A stretch of 64,000 bases of DNA from Clostridium algifaecis (GTDB taxonomy: Bacteria > Bacillota > Clostridia > Clostridiales > Clostridiaceae), in assembly GCF_017874415.1 (NCBI RefSeq), contig NZ_JAGGLM010000015.1, positions 1 to 64,000 on the forward strand. Direction: 5' to 3'. The stretch's first letter is position 1. Every line of letters begins with the position of its first letter. Under the pieces are notes generated by a model, which was not told the DNA's origin, made no database searches, and saw only the letters and a list, made by a program, of their open reading frames with translations. The translations under genes were made by a program, and so were the position numbers. Positions 8,334 through 15,778 of the stretch are shown here, piece after piece.

Positions 8334-8563
8334 AAGATTACTATTTTGATGAAGTCAAAGATAGATTTAATTTGATATTTTTACCACCTTATAGTCTAAA
8401 CCTTAATCTATTTGAGTGGTTATGCAGATGATTAAAATCTTATGTAATTAACAATGTGTTTTTCTCTTCTTTACTAAAAGTTAAAGTTACAATTCAAAAG
8501 TTTATAGCAAATATAAATGAAGTTCCCACCAAAACAATAGACAGGCTATATGTTAGAATATAG
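8330..8563 (+). pseudogene. IS630-family transposase remnant (C-terminal part)
   Basis: An open frame broken by one internal stop encodes the end of an IS630/Tc1-type DDE transposase: IFLPPYSLNLNLFEWLCR, stop, LKSYVINNVFFSSLLKV, then IQKFIANINEVPTKTIDRLY. The LPPYSPxLNPIE motif around the catalytic glutamate is degenerate (NLNLFE). The homology begins exactly at the HxlR stop codon, so the last codon or codons of that regulator may have been replaced by the insertion. The N-terminal two thirds of the transposase are gone. Confidence 0.8.
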
Positions 8564-8651
8564 AAACTTTATTGCAACATATATATTATAGTAATTCTAT
8601 ATAATCAGAAATTTAAGTGTATTCTTCCAAATCTACCATCAAATTTTCATA

Positions 8652-8697
8652 AAAAAAGACTATAGTAGATTTGTTTTTACACAAATCTATCTATAGT
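8652..8697 (-). terminator. Terminator of the double-BFD gene
   Basis: On the minus strand GACTATAGATAGATTTG pairs with CAAATCTACTATAGTC (one bulged base) and is followed by TTTTTTT (8652-8658). It lies about 130 bases beyond the stop of the BFD gene at 8831. I see no credible gene between 8564 and 8830. Confidence 0.8.
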
Positions 8698-8830
8698 CAC
8701 GAATCTCTTCTGCTTTACACAGTGCTATGTTGGATTTATTCTGCTGCACTTAATATAAAATTCCAATTAATTTCTCTAATACTAATTGGTTTCACCATTT
8801 ATTGCTTAATAAAGTTTACTCTACGAATTA

Positions 8831-9193
8831 TTATTTTGCTAATAATTGAGCAACTAATGCTTTATTGCTTTCTACACAATTACCACAACCAGTACCTACT
8901 TTAGTAAGGGCTTGCACTTCTTCAAATGACTTAGCACCACCTTTAATAGCATTCACTAAATCTTTTACTGTAACTTTAAAACATCCACATACTACTACAT
9001 TTTCATCGATTTTTCTTTTTAATAATAAGTCATCAACTAATGCTTTAACACCATCTGTACAATTACCACAACCAGTACCGACTTTAGTAATAGCTTGCAC
9101 CTCTTCAAATGACTTAGCACCACTTTTGATAGCCTCATTTAAATCTTGTTCAGTAACATTAAAACATCCACATACTATTTTGTTATTATCCAT
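8831..9193 (-). CDS. Protein with two tandem BFD-like [2Fe-2S] domains
   Basis: The 120-residue protein is two near-identical bacterioferritin-associated-ferredoxin-like domains (Fer2_BFD). Each has a CGCF motif near its start and a TKVGTGCGNC motif near its end, giving the four cysteines that bind one [2Fe-2S] cluster, so two clusters are expected. The stretch KSFEEVQA(I/L)TKVGTGCGNC is repeated almost exactly, so the duplication looks recent. I choose the ATG at 9193, where AAAGGAG lies 8 bases upstream. A second ATG 51 bases earlier (9244) also has GGAGAAAATAAA before it and could add 17 lysine-rich residues. It likely carries electrons or serves as an Fe-S scaffold for nearby redox enzymes. 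Confidence 0.85.
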   Translation of the reverse strand: MDNNKIVCGCFNVTEQDLNEAIKSGAKSFEEVQAITKVGTGCGNCTDGVKALVDDLLLKRKIDENVVVCGCFKVTVKDLVNAIKGGAKSFEEVQALTKVGTGCGNCVESNKALVAQLLAK

Positions 9194-9507
9194 TTTATTT
9201 TCTCCTTTAAGTTTTTTTATTTTTGAAATTATTGATTTTATCATTTTTTTATTTTCTCCATTTAAAATCTAGTGCATATATCTATGCAGTAATTTATTTT
9301 TTTATTTTTAAAATCATTATGTATGATTTATTTATAGGTTTATGTTAATTAGACTTCAACTTTATTAAATATTATTTAGACTTTGAAGTAAATTCTCTAC
9401 ATTAGTTCCATGAACTGCGTTATTGATAACTCTTTTGTTCTTTGAAAACTAATGTAGCTACTTTGGTACATAAAATAATTGCCAATTTACTTTTTTACCT
9501 ATTATTG

Positions 9508-9579
9508 CTATTGTTCGTATGTTTTAAGGGTCTTTTTATTATAATTTCTTATACTTCTTCTATTTAATATTGAATCCAC
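9508..9579 (-). pseudogene. Possible nitroreductase N-terminal fragment
   Basis: From a GTG at 9579, preceded by AGAAGG, the frame reads VDSILNRRSIRNYNKKTLKT and stops after 23 codons. The RRSIRxY motif right at the N-terminus is characteristic of NfsB-type nitroreductases, where it contacts FMN. Nothing convincing follows in any frame, though the DNA to about 9370 could be decayed coding sequence. It would fit the redox gene neighbourhood but rests on about a dozen residues. Confidence 0.35.
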
Positions 9580-9752
9580 TTTTGTAGACCTTCTATATGT
9601 TCAATTTATATTAAAATGTGCATTTTTACTTATCAATCATGAAAACCTTACTTACTTATACACATTAATAGCCAGTTTTTTTACTTTATATTGTTACTTT
9701 ATAAACTTATTTATTATTTGGGAGAATAATTATAAACTGTCTTTACAGCGCC

Positions 9753-9770
9753 TAGGTCAATGACGACCTA
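9753..9770. other. Small GC-richer hairpin downstream of the DUF1450-like gene
   Basis: TAGGTC and GACCTA form a 6-base stem around AATGAC, in an otherwise very AT-rich region. It begins about 45 bases after the DUF1450-like stop on the minus strand and could be its terminator, though no T-run follows directly. Confidence 0.35.
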
Positions 9771-9814
9771 TGCCACTATTGAACTTATTAAAATTTGTAT
9801 TTATCTTAATAAAA

Positions 9815-10012
9815 TTACTTTGCTAGTTTTACAGCTTCTATAAACTCTGCACTTGAATCCTTAATAACTAGTTCGTCATTAATATATCCAAAGCTTTTTC
9901 CCTCATTTTGGCCACATAAGCCTATGCAACCTAAATATAAATTTTCTTCTAGTACACTTGCTTTTAATTCTTCAACATCTACTCCTGAGCAATTTGGACA
10001 AACTTTTATCAT
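9815..10012 (-). CDS. DUF1450-like small cysteine protein (thioredoxin-like [2Fe-2S] type)
   Basis: The 65-residue protein has a CPNC motif at residues 5-8 and CIGLC at about 29-33, followed by a short GYINDELV strand. This arrangement is like DUF1450/YuzB proteins, which share a thioredoxin-like [2Fe-2S] ferredoxin fold. Four cysteines could bind one [2Fe-2S] cluster or a metal. AGGAGG lies 7 bases before the ATG. The gene stands alone on the minus strand behind a strong dyad at 10172-10210, close to the two-domain BFD protein; both may belong to the same redox regulon. The function is unknown. Confidence 0.7.
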   Translation of the reverse strand: MIKVCPNCSGVDVEELKASVLEENLYLGCIGLCGQNEGKSFGYINDELVIKDSSAEFIEAVKLAK

Positions 10013-10171
10013 TTTCTATTCCTCCTAAAATATTTTATTATTAAGATTTTTCCATTAATTTTAGATTACTTCTGAAATTTGATTTTGTACGCTAAAATAT
10101 TTATGCAATCTACATAATGAGATTTCTAAAACTCTTAATGCCCTTAGTCTACTTTATAAATATATACCACA

Positions 10172-10210
10172 CAAGTATGCACTTTTAGGTAAGTTAAGTT
10201 ACCTAAAAGT
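10172..10210. promoter_or_regulatory. Predicted HxlR-type operator upstream of the DUF1450-like gene
   Basis: ACTTTTAGGTAA (10181-10192) and TTACCTAAAAGT (10199-10210) are perfect 12-base inverted arms with 6 bases between them. The left flank CAAGTATGC is also shared with 6533-6541, where the rest of the dyad is degenerate. It lies about 160 bases upstream of the gene at 10012. The divergent HxlR remnant at 10338 is on its other side, so the site could have served that regulator. Confidence 0.6.
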
Positions 10211-10244
10211 AAGTAATTAGTTTTATAAAGAATTTATGAACAAT

Positions 10245-10280
10245 AAATTCAAATTAGTTTTAATTGACTAATTTGAATTT
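10245..10280. promoter_or_regulatory. Perfect 14-base inverted repeat upstream of the HxlR remnant
   Basis: AAATTCAAATTAGT (10245-10258) and ACTAATTTGAATTT (10267-10280) are perfect arms with an 8-base spacer. It lies 58 bases before the start codon of the HxlR remnant and has no T-run, so an operator is more likely than a terminator. Confidence 0.5.
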
Positions 10281-10337
10281 AGCTTCAGTTTTGATATACT
10301 ATTACTATCTAAAAATTATATTTAAAAAGGAGAAACT

Positions 10338-10516
10338 ATGATAAGCTATAATATGAACTAGAAACAGATGGACTTATTGAAAAGAAAGTTTTTGCGGAAG
10401 TTCCTCCACGTGTGGAGTATTCTCTGACTGAAAGAGGAAAAAAACTTTTCCCTGGTTTAAATATGATTCAGCAGTGGGCAATAGAAACATTCCAAAACAA
10501 CGAAACAATTAAGTAA
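10338..10516 (+). pseudogene. HxlR-family regulator remnant with internal deletion
   Basis: AAAAGGAG precedes an ATG at 10338 that opens only a few codons. From 10355, in another frame, the C-terminal half of an HxlR regulator is intact: ELETDGLIEKKVFAEVPPRV, then EYSLTERGKKLFPGLNMIQQ, to TAA at 10514. It is related to, but not identical with, the intact HxlR gene at 8001 (VEYSLT(K/E)(K/R)G shared). The DNA-binding half is missing, so an internal deletion has joined the start to the end of the gene. Confidence 0.85.
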
Positions 10517-10649
10517 TATATAGATTACTTGGTTTAATTCCCAAGCTATAAAATATCTTTTATAATTTAAAGCACTTAGTTATATGAGCAGCCTTTAATT
10601 TTAAACGGAATATATTTCCAAATTTATTAAACACTACTTTTAAAAAATA

Positions 10650-10697
10650 AAAAATAGCAGACTAAAGTGCAACTTAACACCTTAGTCTGCTATTTTT
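10650..10697. terminator. Strong bidirectional terminator after the recombinase genes
   Basis: AAAAATAGCAGACTAA (10650-10665) and TTAGTCTGCTATTTTT (10682-10697) are perfect 16-base arms. T-runs flank the hairpin in both directions. It begins 7 bases after the second recombinase stop and would isolate the mobile element from the flanking genes. I see nothing else in 10517-10649. Confidence 0.85.
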
Positions 10698-10703
10698 ATA
10701 ACT

Positions 10704-12116
10704 TTATTCAATTACAACTTCAATCTCTGTCCCATCAAGTAGGGTTACAATAATTTTCTCCCCTTCAAACACAGTCATCTTTTCAATAATCCTAAAAAAC
10801 AAATCCATATCAAATTCTTCTATTGGTTCTGCATTTTCTATAATTCTCATAAACTGCTTTGCCTTATATCTTTGAAGCAAGTTATCACTTTTTAAATGTT
10901 CCTTCCACTTCTCCATAAAATAATTCTTATTTTCAATCATTGCATTAAAGGTATTTATAAAAGCTTGGTATAAAACTCTATCATCTATATGCTTATTCTG
11001 GCATCTCTTCTCACCTTTTACTGTATACTTCTTATTACATCTCCAAATAATTCTTCTAAGTCTTTCATCTGTAGAATTCCATACCTTTCTCCCAAAGGTA
11101 CTGCCACAGTGTCCACAAATAACTCTTCCAGCAAAAGGATTGTAAGCTGTGGCATAATCTAATTTGCTAATGTTATATTTTTCAGCAAATACTCGCCTTC
11201 TTTCTATTTCAAGCTGTACTGCCTCCCACATTTCTTTATCAATTATGGCAGGATGGCTTTCTTCTACATAGTATTGAGGAACCTCACCATTATTCTCTAC
11301 CCTTTTCTTAGTAAGAAAATCTACTGTATAAGTCTTTTGAAGTAAGGCATCTCCTTTATACTTTTCATTAGTTAGTATTCCTCTTATAGTGCTTTCATAC
11401 CATTTAGCTTTACCATTCCATCCTTTAACCCCTTCTTCTTCAAGTTCTCTTGCAATTCTGTTTGAACCTTTTCCATCAAGGTAATCCTTATAAATTCTTC
11501 TTACTATCTTGGCTTGTTTTTCATCTATTATTAAGTTTCCTTCTTCATCTTTATCATAACCTAAAAACTTTTTATGATTAACTATCACCTTTCCTTGTTC
11601 AAATCTTCTACGGATACCCCAAGTGCTAATTTGACTCAGATTGTTGGATTCTTCTTGTGCCAAGGAACTTAAGATAGTTAACAAAACTTCTCCCTTACTG
11701 TCTAAAGTATTGATATTTTCCTTTTCGAATATTACTCCAATACCTAGCTCCTTAAGCATTCTTACATAATTCAAACAATCCAGAGTATTGCGAGCAAATC
11801 TTGATATTGATTTTGTAATGATTATGTCTATATTTCCAGCCTTACATTCCTCTATCATTTTATTAAACTGCTCTCTCTTTTTAGTATTAGTTCCTGAAAT
11901 GCCTTCGTCTGCAAATATTCCAGCAAATTCATAGTCTGGATGATTCTCTATAAAAGCTGTGTAATATGCAACCTGTGCTTCATAGCTTGATAACTGTTCT
12001 AATTGGTCTGTTGATACTCTGCAGTAAGCTGCCATCTTCTTTTTCTGTGGTTCTAGGTTCTGTGCTAAATTGGTTCTGTTTGCCCTTGCTGGTATAACTG
12101 TAATGTTTCTTGCCAT
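10704..12116 (-). CDS. Large serine recombinase (second of an overlapping pair)
   Basis: The 470-residue protein has an N-terminal resolvase domain with the catalytic serine S35 in AAYCRVSTDQ and the SRFARNT helix, then a recombinase domain (KFLGYDKDEEGN to GILTNEKYKGDALLQKTY) and a zinc ribbon (CGHCGS and WRCNKKYTVKGEKRCQNKH). A C-terminal helical segment and a final IIVTLLDGTEIEVVIE strand follow. All active-site landmarks are present. It starts inside the 3' end of the upstream recombinase, in a different frame, with a 137-base overlap. It probably integrates and excises the island, perhaps as a heteromer with its partner. Confidence 0.9.
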   Translation of the reverse strand: MARNITVIPARANRTNLAQNLEPQKKKMAAYCRVSTDQLEQLSSYEAQVAYYTAFIENHPDYEFAGIFADEGISGTNTKKREQFNKMIEECKAGNIDIIITKSISRFARNTLDCLNYVRMLKELGIGVIFEKENINTLDSKGEVLLTILSSLAQEESNNLSQISTWGIRRRFEQGKVIVNHKKFLGYDKDEEGNLIIDEKQAKIVRRIYKDYLDGKGSNRIARELEEEGVKGWNGKAKWYESTIRGILTNEKYKGDALLQKTYTVDFLTKKRVENNGEVPQYYVEESHPAIIDKEMWEAVQLEIERRRVFAEKYNISKLDYATAYNPFAGRVICGHCGSTFGRKVWNSTDERLRRIIWRCNKKYTVKGEKRCQNKHIDDRVLYQAFINTFNAMIENKNYFMEKWKEHLKSDNLLQRYKAKQFMRIIENAEPIEEFDMDLFFRIIEKMTVFEGEKIIVTLLDGTEIEVVIE

Positions 12117-13269
12117 CCCTCAATTCCTCCCTCACAATAATTTCTTCCTTTATATTAAGCCTGCTTAAAACTTCATCTTCTATTGCCGTTCCTTGGCAGG
12201 CATCTTTTCCATTTTTAATATAATTACTACATTGCCACACTATCTTTTTGCAATTTAATTTGCTATTCCAAGTTCTTCTCCTTAAAGTTGAGCCGCATTT
12301 ACTGCAGTAAAGCATTCCTGTTAGAGGATACCTCTTTGTGTACTTATCTGTATCTCCTGCAACATTACCTTTGGCTTCAGCTCTTCTTTTAATTTCTTCT
12401 TGAACTTGTTCCCACATCTCTCTTGAAATTATCGGAGAATGGTTATCTTCAATATAATAACTATCAATAACTCCTTTATTCCTTACTGAGCCTTTTTTCA
12501 AATGGTCTGGTGTGTAATATTTCTGAAGTATTGCATCTCCCTTGTACTTCTCATTCTTTAAAATTCCTAGGATTGTGGTATCGTGCCACCTTGCTCCTCC
12601 AATTGTAGGAACCCCTTCTGCATTTAATTCCTTTGCAATGGTAAAACCACCTTTACCACTTAGGTACTCATTAAAAATTCTTTTTACCACCTCAGCCTCT
12701 TTAGGATTTATAACTAAATCTCCATACTCATCCTTGTCATATCCTAAAAACCTTGTGGTATTAATTATTAGTTCCCCTTGTTCAAACTTTTTTCTTGCTC
12801 TCCATTTAAGATTATCGCTCACATTTTTACTTTCTTCCTGTGCAAATGAAGAGAGGACGGTAAGCATTAACTCACCGTCCCCTGACAAAGTATTTATATT
12901 TTCTTTTTCAAACCTAACTTCTACACCTATATCTTTCAGTTCCCTTACTATCTGTAGCATTATTGCTGTGTTTCTTGCAAATCTTGAGATTGACTTTGTT
13001 ATTATCAAATCTATATTTTTATTTCTACAAAGTTCTAACATCCTTTGAAACTCTGGTCTGTTTTCAGTAGTTCCTGTGACACCTCTATCTGCAAATACTC
13101 CTACATACTCATAGTCTGGATTATTTGATATGATATTTTCATAGTATTGTATTTGATTTTCTAGAGATTCTCCTTGCTTGTCATTATCAGTGGATACTCT
13201 AGCATAAGCACAAACTTTTTTCTTTACCTTTTGAACCTTTTGTATTGGCTCAATAATCCTTACACGCAT
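11980..13269 (-). CDS. Large serine recombinase (first of an overlapping pair)
   Basis: The 429-residue protein has the catalytic serine S26 in CAYARVSTDNDKQGES, the SRFARNT helix, the recombinase domain (RFLGYDKDEYGD, GILKNEKYKGDAILQKYY) and a zinc ribbon near residues 320-360 (CSKCGS, WQCSNYIKNGKDACQG). It lacks the long helical C-terminus of its partner and instead ends with a polar tail (GKKHYSYTSKGKQNQ) encoded in the overlap. A promoter with a dyad in its spacer lies at 13305-13333. Tandem recombinases with this tail are seen in other clostridial elements, so the overlap is probably natural rather than a frameshift. Confidence 0.9.
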   Translation of the reverse strand: MRVRIIEPIQKVQKVKKKVCAYARVSTDNDKQGESLENQIQYYENIISNNPDYEYVGVFADRGVTGTTENRPEFQRMLELCRNKNIDLIITKSISRFARNTAIMLQIVRELKDIGVEVRFEKENINTLSGDGELMLTVLSSFAQEESKNVSDNLKWRARKKFEQGELIINTTRFLGYDKDEYGDLVINPKEAEVVKRIFNEYLSGKGGFTIAKELNAEGVPTIGGARWHDTTILGILKNEKYKGDAILQKYYTPDHLKKGSVRNKGVIDSYYIEDNHSPIISREMWEQVQEEIKRRAEAKGNVAGDTDKYTKRYPLTGMLYCSKCGSTLRRRTWNSKLNCKKIVWQCSNYIKNGKDACQGTAIEDEVLSRLNIKEEIIVREELRDGKKHYSYTSKGKQNQFSTEPRTTEKEDGSLLQSINRPIRTVIKL

Positions 13270-13304
13270 TGATTTTACTCCTTTCTATCAAATTGTTACT
13301 ACTA

Positions 13305-13333
13305 TATATCACTCTGAAGGTGATAGAAGTCAA
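13305..13333 (-). promoter_or_regulatory. Promoter of the recombinase genes, with internal dyad
   Basis: On the minus strand TTGACT (13328-13333) and GATATA (13305-13310) are 17 bases apart. TATCAC and GTGATA form a dyad within this promoter. The segment AGAGTGATATAT and the following GTAACAA recur at the promoter at 17138-17166. The rest of 13270-13421 shows nothing else. Confidence 0.65.
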
Positions 13334-13421
13334 GCTATATAGAAGTGAAAGCGGCTACCCTAATTTTAGAGTAACGACTACTTATTAAATATCATAATTG
13401 TTGCATCAAATCTTGCTGCCT

Positions 13422-13712
13422 TTAAGATATTTTTAACTTTGAATATCTTTCTCTAATATCATCAATCAGCCGTTTTATTCCTTCTAAGTCTGGCTTAAGA
13501 TTCATATGTCTTTCTACAATTTCAAGCCTTTCTTTAGTCTGCCAGACATAAATATCAAATTTAGAGCGTACTGTTTTTCCGCCAGATATTTCAATGTCAT
13601 AACCATTCCTTATGTTTAAATAAATGTAATTTTCAAAATCAATAGTTTTTACTGTATATGGCTTTCCTAAATATTCTAATAATCTTTGTTTACCTTTTGA
13701 TATTTTTAACAT
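13422..13712 (-). CDS. Hypothetical protein of the mobile element (96 aa)
   Basis: I do not recognise this family. The protein is basic, begins MLKISKGKQRLLEYLGKPYT, has a beta-rich middle (YIYLNIRNGYDIEISGG) and a charged C-terminal helix (LEGIKRLIDDIRERYSKLK). GGGGAGGA lies 7 bases before the ATG, so it is probably translated. A TAGAGC/GCTCTA hairpin at about 13735-13755 lies immediately upstream. It follows the amidoligase and the broken cyclotransferase gene in the same direction and precedes the recombinases, so it belongs to the element's late-positioned genes. A role as a small DNA-binding or directionality factor is possible but unsupported. Confidence 0.6.
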   Translation of the reverse strand: MLKISKGKQRLLEYLGKPYTVKTIDFENYIYLNIRNGYDIEISGGKTVRSKFDIYVWQTKERLEIVERHMNLKPDLEGIKRLIDDIRERYSKLKIS

Positions 13713-13789
13713 TTCAAATCCTCCCCAAATTTAAATAGAGCCTTTGCAAGCTCTATATTTTTTAAACCTACTATCAATTCCTTAACAAG

Positions 13790-13916
13790 TTAAACTTCAT
13801 GTAAACCTTCCATTGCCTTATTAAGATGGGTTAATGATATACCCCAATCTTCATAGCCTTTAATTATAGTATTAAGATAAGCTTTTCTAGGCTCACCCCT
13901 TTCCTTATTAAAATGT
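13790..13916 (-). pseudogene. 3' part of a gamma-glutamylcyclotransferase (AIG2-like) gene cut by an IS
   Basis: The last 42 codons read HFNKERGEPRKAYLNTIIKG, YEDWGISLTHLNKAMEGLHE, V, stop. The Y-x(3)-I-x-x-G-Y-x-D-W-G-I pattern is the usual C-terminal end of small AIG2-like gamma-glutamylcyclotransferases, which the truncated gene at 15779-16085 lacks. The two parts lie on either side of the IS, on the same strand and in the right order. There is no start codon or ribosome binding site of its own. Confidence 0.85.
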
Positions 13917-14057
13917 GTTCGGAAACCCTTCAGGCCTCCACTTATCTTAATCCCGGAGGGTTATGTTATTTCACTTCCCCCCAGAATTTCAATTAAATTT
14001 GTATTAAACCCTTAAATTTTTTCCAAAAGCACTTGACAATAATAGGAAAATTTGCAG

Positions 14058-14096
14058 CCTCACAATATGGAATCTATTTCCAAAAATATTGTGAGG
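14058..14096 (+). promoter_or_regulatory. Leader hairpin that covers the transposase ribosome binding site
   Basis: CCTCACAATAT (14058-14068) and ATATTGTGAGG (14086-14096) form a perfect 11-base stem with a 17-base loop. The 3' arm contains the GTGAGG that serves as ribosome binding site 7 bases before the ATG at 14104. In the RNA the site would be sequestered, as in other IS elements that block translation from read-through transcripts. Confidence 0.7.
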
Positions 14097-14103
14097 TGTT
14101 TTT

Positions 14104-15615
14104 ATGTTAGGTAATTGGCGTAGCCATTCAGATTATCAAAGTTTTCTACTATCAAGTCTTATGGAAATTTATAAAATTAATCCCACTATCGTGGAATATT
14201 ACTCATCAAGTATAGATAAACTCTACAACCTAAATCTTGATGATATAAAGCCATTAATTAGTCCAAATTATTCTTTAACTGGCAAGCCTTCAAATCAACA
14301 ACCGGAACTTCTTAGGTCATTTATTCTAATGTCTGACCTAGGTTTTCATAGCCTTCCTAAATGGATAAAGCACTTACGTGCACATAACATACTTTGCACT
14401 ATTATAGGTGTTGAAAAATCAAGTGTGCCAGGTTTAGGAACTCATTATGACTTTATAACAAGATTTTGGGGCGTGAGCCCTGAGGCTGAAAAGAAAGCCT
14501 TGGACTCACTGCATCCTTTCACTTCCAAGCCCCACAAAAAACTTAGGAAAAATGAAAAACTGCCACCCAAACATCCTGGTGTTATTAAAAATTTAGTTGA
14601 ACAAGCTCTCAAGGGACGAACCATCGAAACCCGACCTGAAAAGCTGTTTCAACAAATTTTTGCTAAGTTAGCTGTTGAGCCATCCGCCAAACTCGGTCTC
14701 CTTGGTGATACTCATAAAATCGACATATCAGGAGATGGAACCTGTGTTGAAACAGGCGGTAGCTCATTAGGCATAAAGACCTGTGATTGCATTAAAAAAG
14801 GAACTTTCAATTGTAAATGCAATAGAAGATTCTCTGACCCTGACGCTAGACGCGGTTGGGACAGCTACCACGAAAAGTGGTACTACGGTCATTGCCTATA
14901 TTTTCTTAGTGTATATAACCCTAAACTTAAGAAGGATCTTCCTATATATTTTAGGATGGTACAAGCGCAGCGTTATGATGGCGTTACTGCAATATTTGCA
15001 TTATCAGAAGTTAAAAGGATGTATCCTTTATTCAACTTTGATAAGTTCATCGGAGATGCTGCTCATGATAACTATCCTACTTATAAGCTTCTTAATGAAT
15101 GGAATATAAAAGCAGTTATATCCCTTAATCCAAAAGGTGAAGGTAAAAATAAATATGAGCCACCAGTCGGATTTACTAAAGATGGAATACCTATCTGCAA
15201 ATGCAATCAACCAATGGTATATGATTGGTATGATAAAATCAGAAGCAGAATTAAGTATCGTTGCCCTTTAGTAAAAAAGAAAATTGAACAATGTCCCTAT
15301 AAAGATGAGTGTTCTCCGAGTGCCTACGGCCGTGTGGTATATGTTAAACCCAGTAATGATCTACGTCTATTTACTGCTATCCCTCGAAACACGGACATAT
15401 GGAAACAAATAATGAAAAAGAGAACTTCCTCTGAGCGAGTAAACAAAAGAATACTTGAAGATTACAATATGGAAGAAGCACACTGCCGTGGTAAAAAACG
15501 TTGGTCTTGGTGGACATTAATCCATAGTATCAATATTCATTTGGATGCCCAAAACTCAATTCTTAAAACTAACATATTGGACATTTTAGAATCAGCTATA
15601 AGTAAAGCAATCTAG
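14104..15615 (+). CDS. DDE transposase of the insertion sequence
   Basis: The 503-residue protein has the acidic motifs of a DDE transposase: a first D in HKIDISGDGTCVETGG, a second in NFDKFIGDAAHDNYPTYKLL, and a late glutamate in TSSERVNKRILEDYNMEEAH, which matches the YREK-like helix of IS4/IS1182-type enzymes. A cysteine-rich insertion (KTCDCIKKGTFNCKCNRRF) and a second cysteine cluster (CPLVKKKIEQCPYKDEC) look like zinc-binding parts. The gene is full length and uninterrupted, so the IS may still be active. Assignment to a particular IS family is uncertain. Confidence 0.9.
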   Translation: MLGNWRSHSDYQSFLLSSLMEIYKINPTIVEYYSSSIDKLYNLNLDDIKPLISPNYSLTGKPSNQQPELLRSFILMSDLGFHSLPKWIKHLRAHNILCTIIGVEKSSVPGLGTHYDFITRFWGVSPEAEKKALDSLHPFTSKPHKKLRKNEKLPPKHPGVIKNLVEQALKGRTIETRPEKLFQQIFAKLAVEPSAKLGLLGDTHKIDISGDGTCVETGGSSLGIKTCDCIKKGTFNCKCNRRFSDPDARRGWDSYHEKWYYGHCLYFLSVYNPKLKKDLPIYFRMVQAQRYDGVTAIFALSEVKRMYPLFNFDKFIGDAAHDNYPTYKLLNEWNIKAVISLNPKGEGKNKYEPPVGFTKDGIPICKCNQPMVYDWYDKIRSRIKYRCPLVKKKIEQCPYKDECSPSAYGRVVYVKPSNDLRLFTAIPRNTDIWKQIMKKRTSSERVNKRILEDYNMEEAHCRGKKRWSWWTLIHSINIHLDAQNSILKTNILDILESAISKAI

Positions 15616-15778
15616 CCTAGATAGTTATCATATTTCTTAAAAAATTCACCTATCGGTGGGTTAGCTTTGCTATGCCCATTTTAAACTGAAACTAAATAAA
15701 AAATACTAATTTAAGGTGTGCTCCGCACTAAAAACATGTAAAGTCATTTTTAGCTTTGCTGGAAACTAGTTTCCGAAC

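Larger units (their letters stand above)
9194..9814. other. AT-rich intergenic region with a possible nitroreductase remnant and a small hairpin
   Basis: No intact gene is visible over 620 bases. Two things stand out: a short minus-strand piece at 9508-9579 that resembles a nitroreductase start, and a GC-richer hairpin at 9753-9770. The rest is AT-rich with many stops in all frames, consistent with a decayed gene and the promoter of the BFD gene. Confidence 0.5.
13917..15778. mobile_element. 1.86-kb insertion sequence inside the cyclotransferase gene
   Basis: The ends are GTTCGGAAAC (13917-13926) and GTTTCCGAAC (15769-15778), a perfect 10-base terminal inverted repeat. The ends coincide with the break in the cyclotransferase gene, since both coding halves stop matching there. 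The element carries one long transposase gene on the plus strand. I find no clear target duplication: the flanks ACATTTT and AGAGTGA (gene orientation) do not match. A 14-base palindrome, GGAAACTAGTTTCC, lies at the right end. Confidence 0.85.

Noticed and set aside
8671-8904. 77-codon plus-strand frame
   Set aside because: It starts inside the loop of a terminator hairpin, overlaps the end of the BFD gene antisense, and its hydrophobic, low-complexity content fits chance in AT-rich DNA.
9260-9800. Riboswitch or structured RNA in the long intergenic region
   Set aside because: Only one short 6-base stem is visible, without the paired helices of any riboswitch class I know; decayed gene sequence is a simpler reading.
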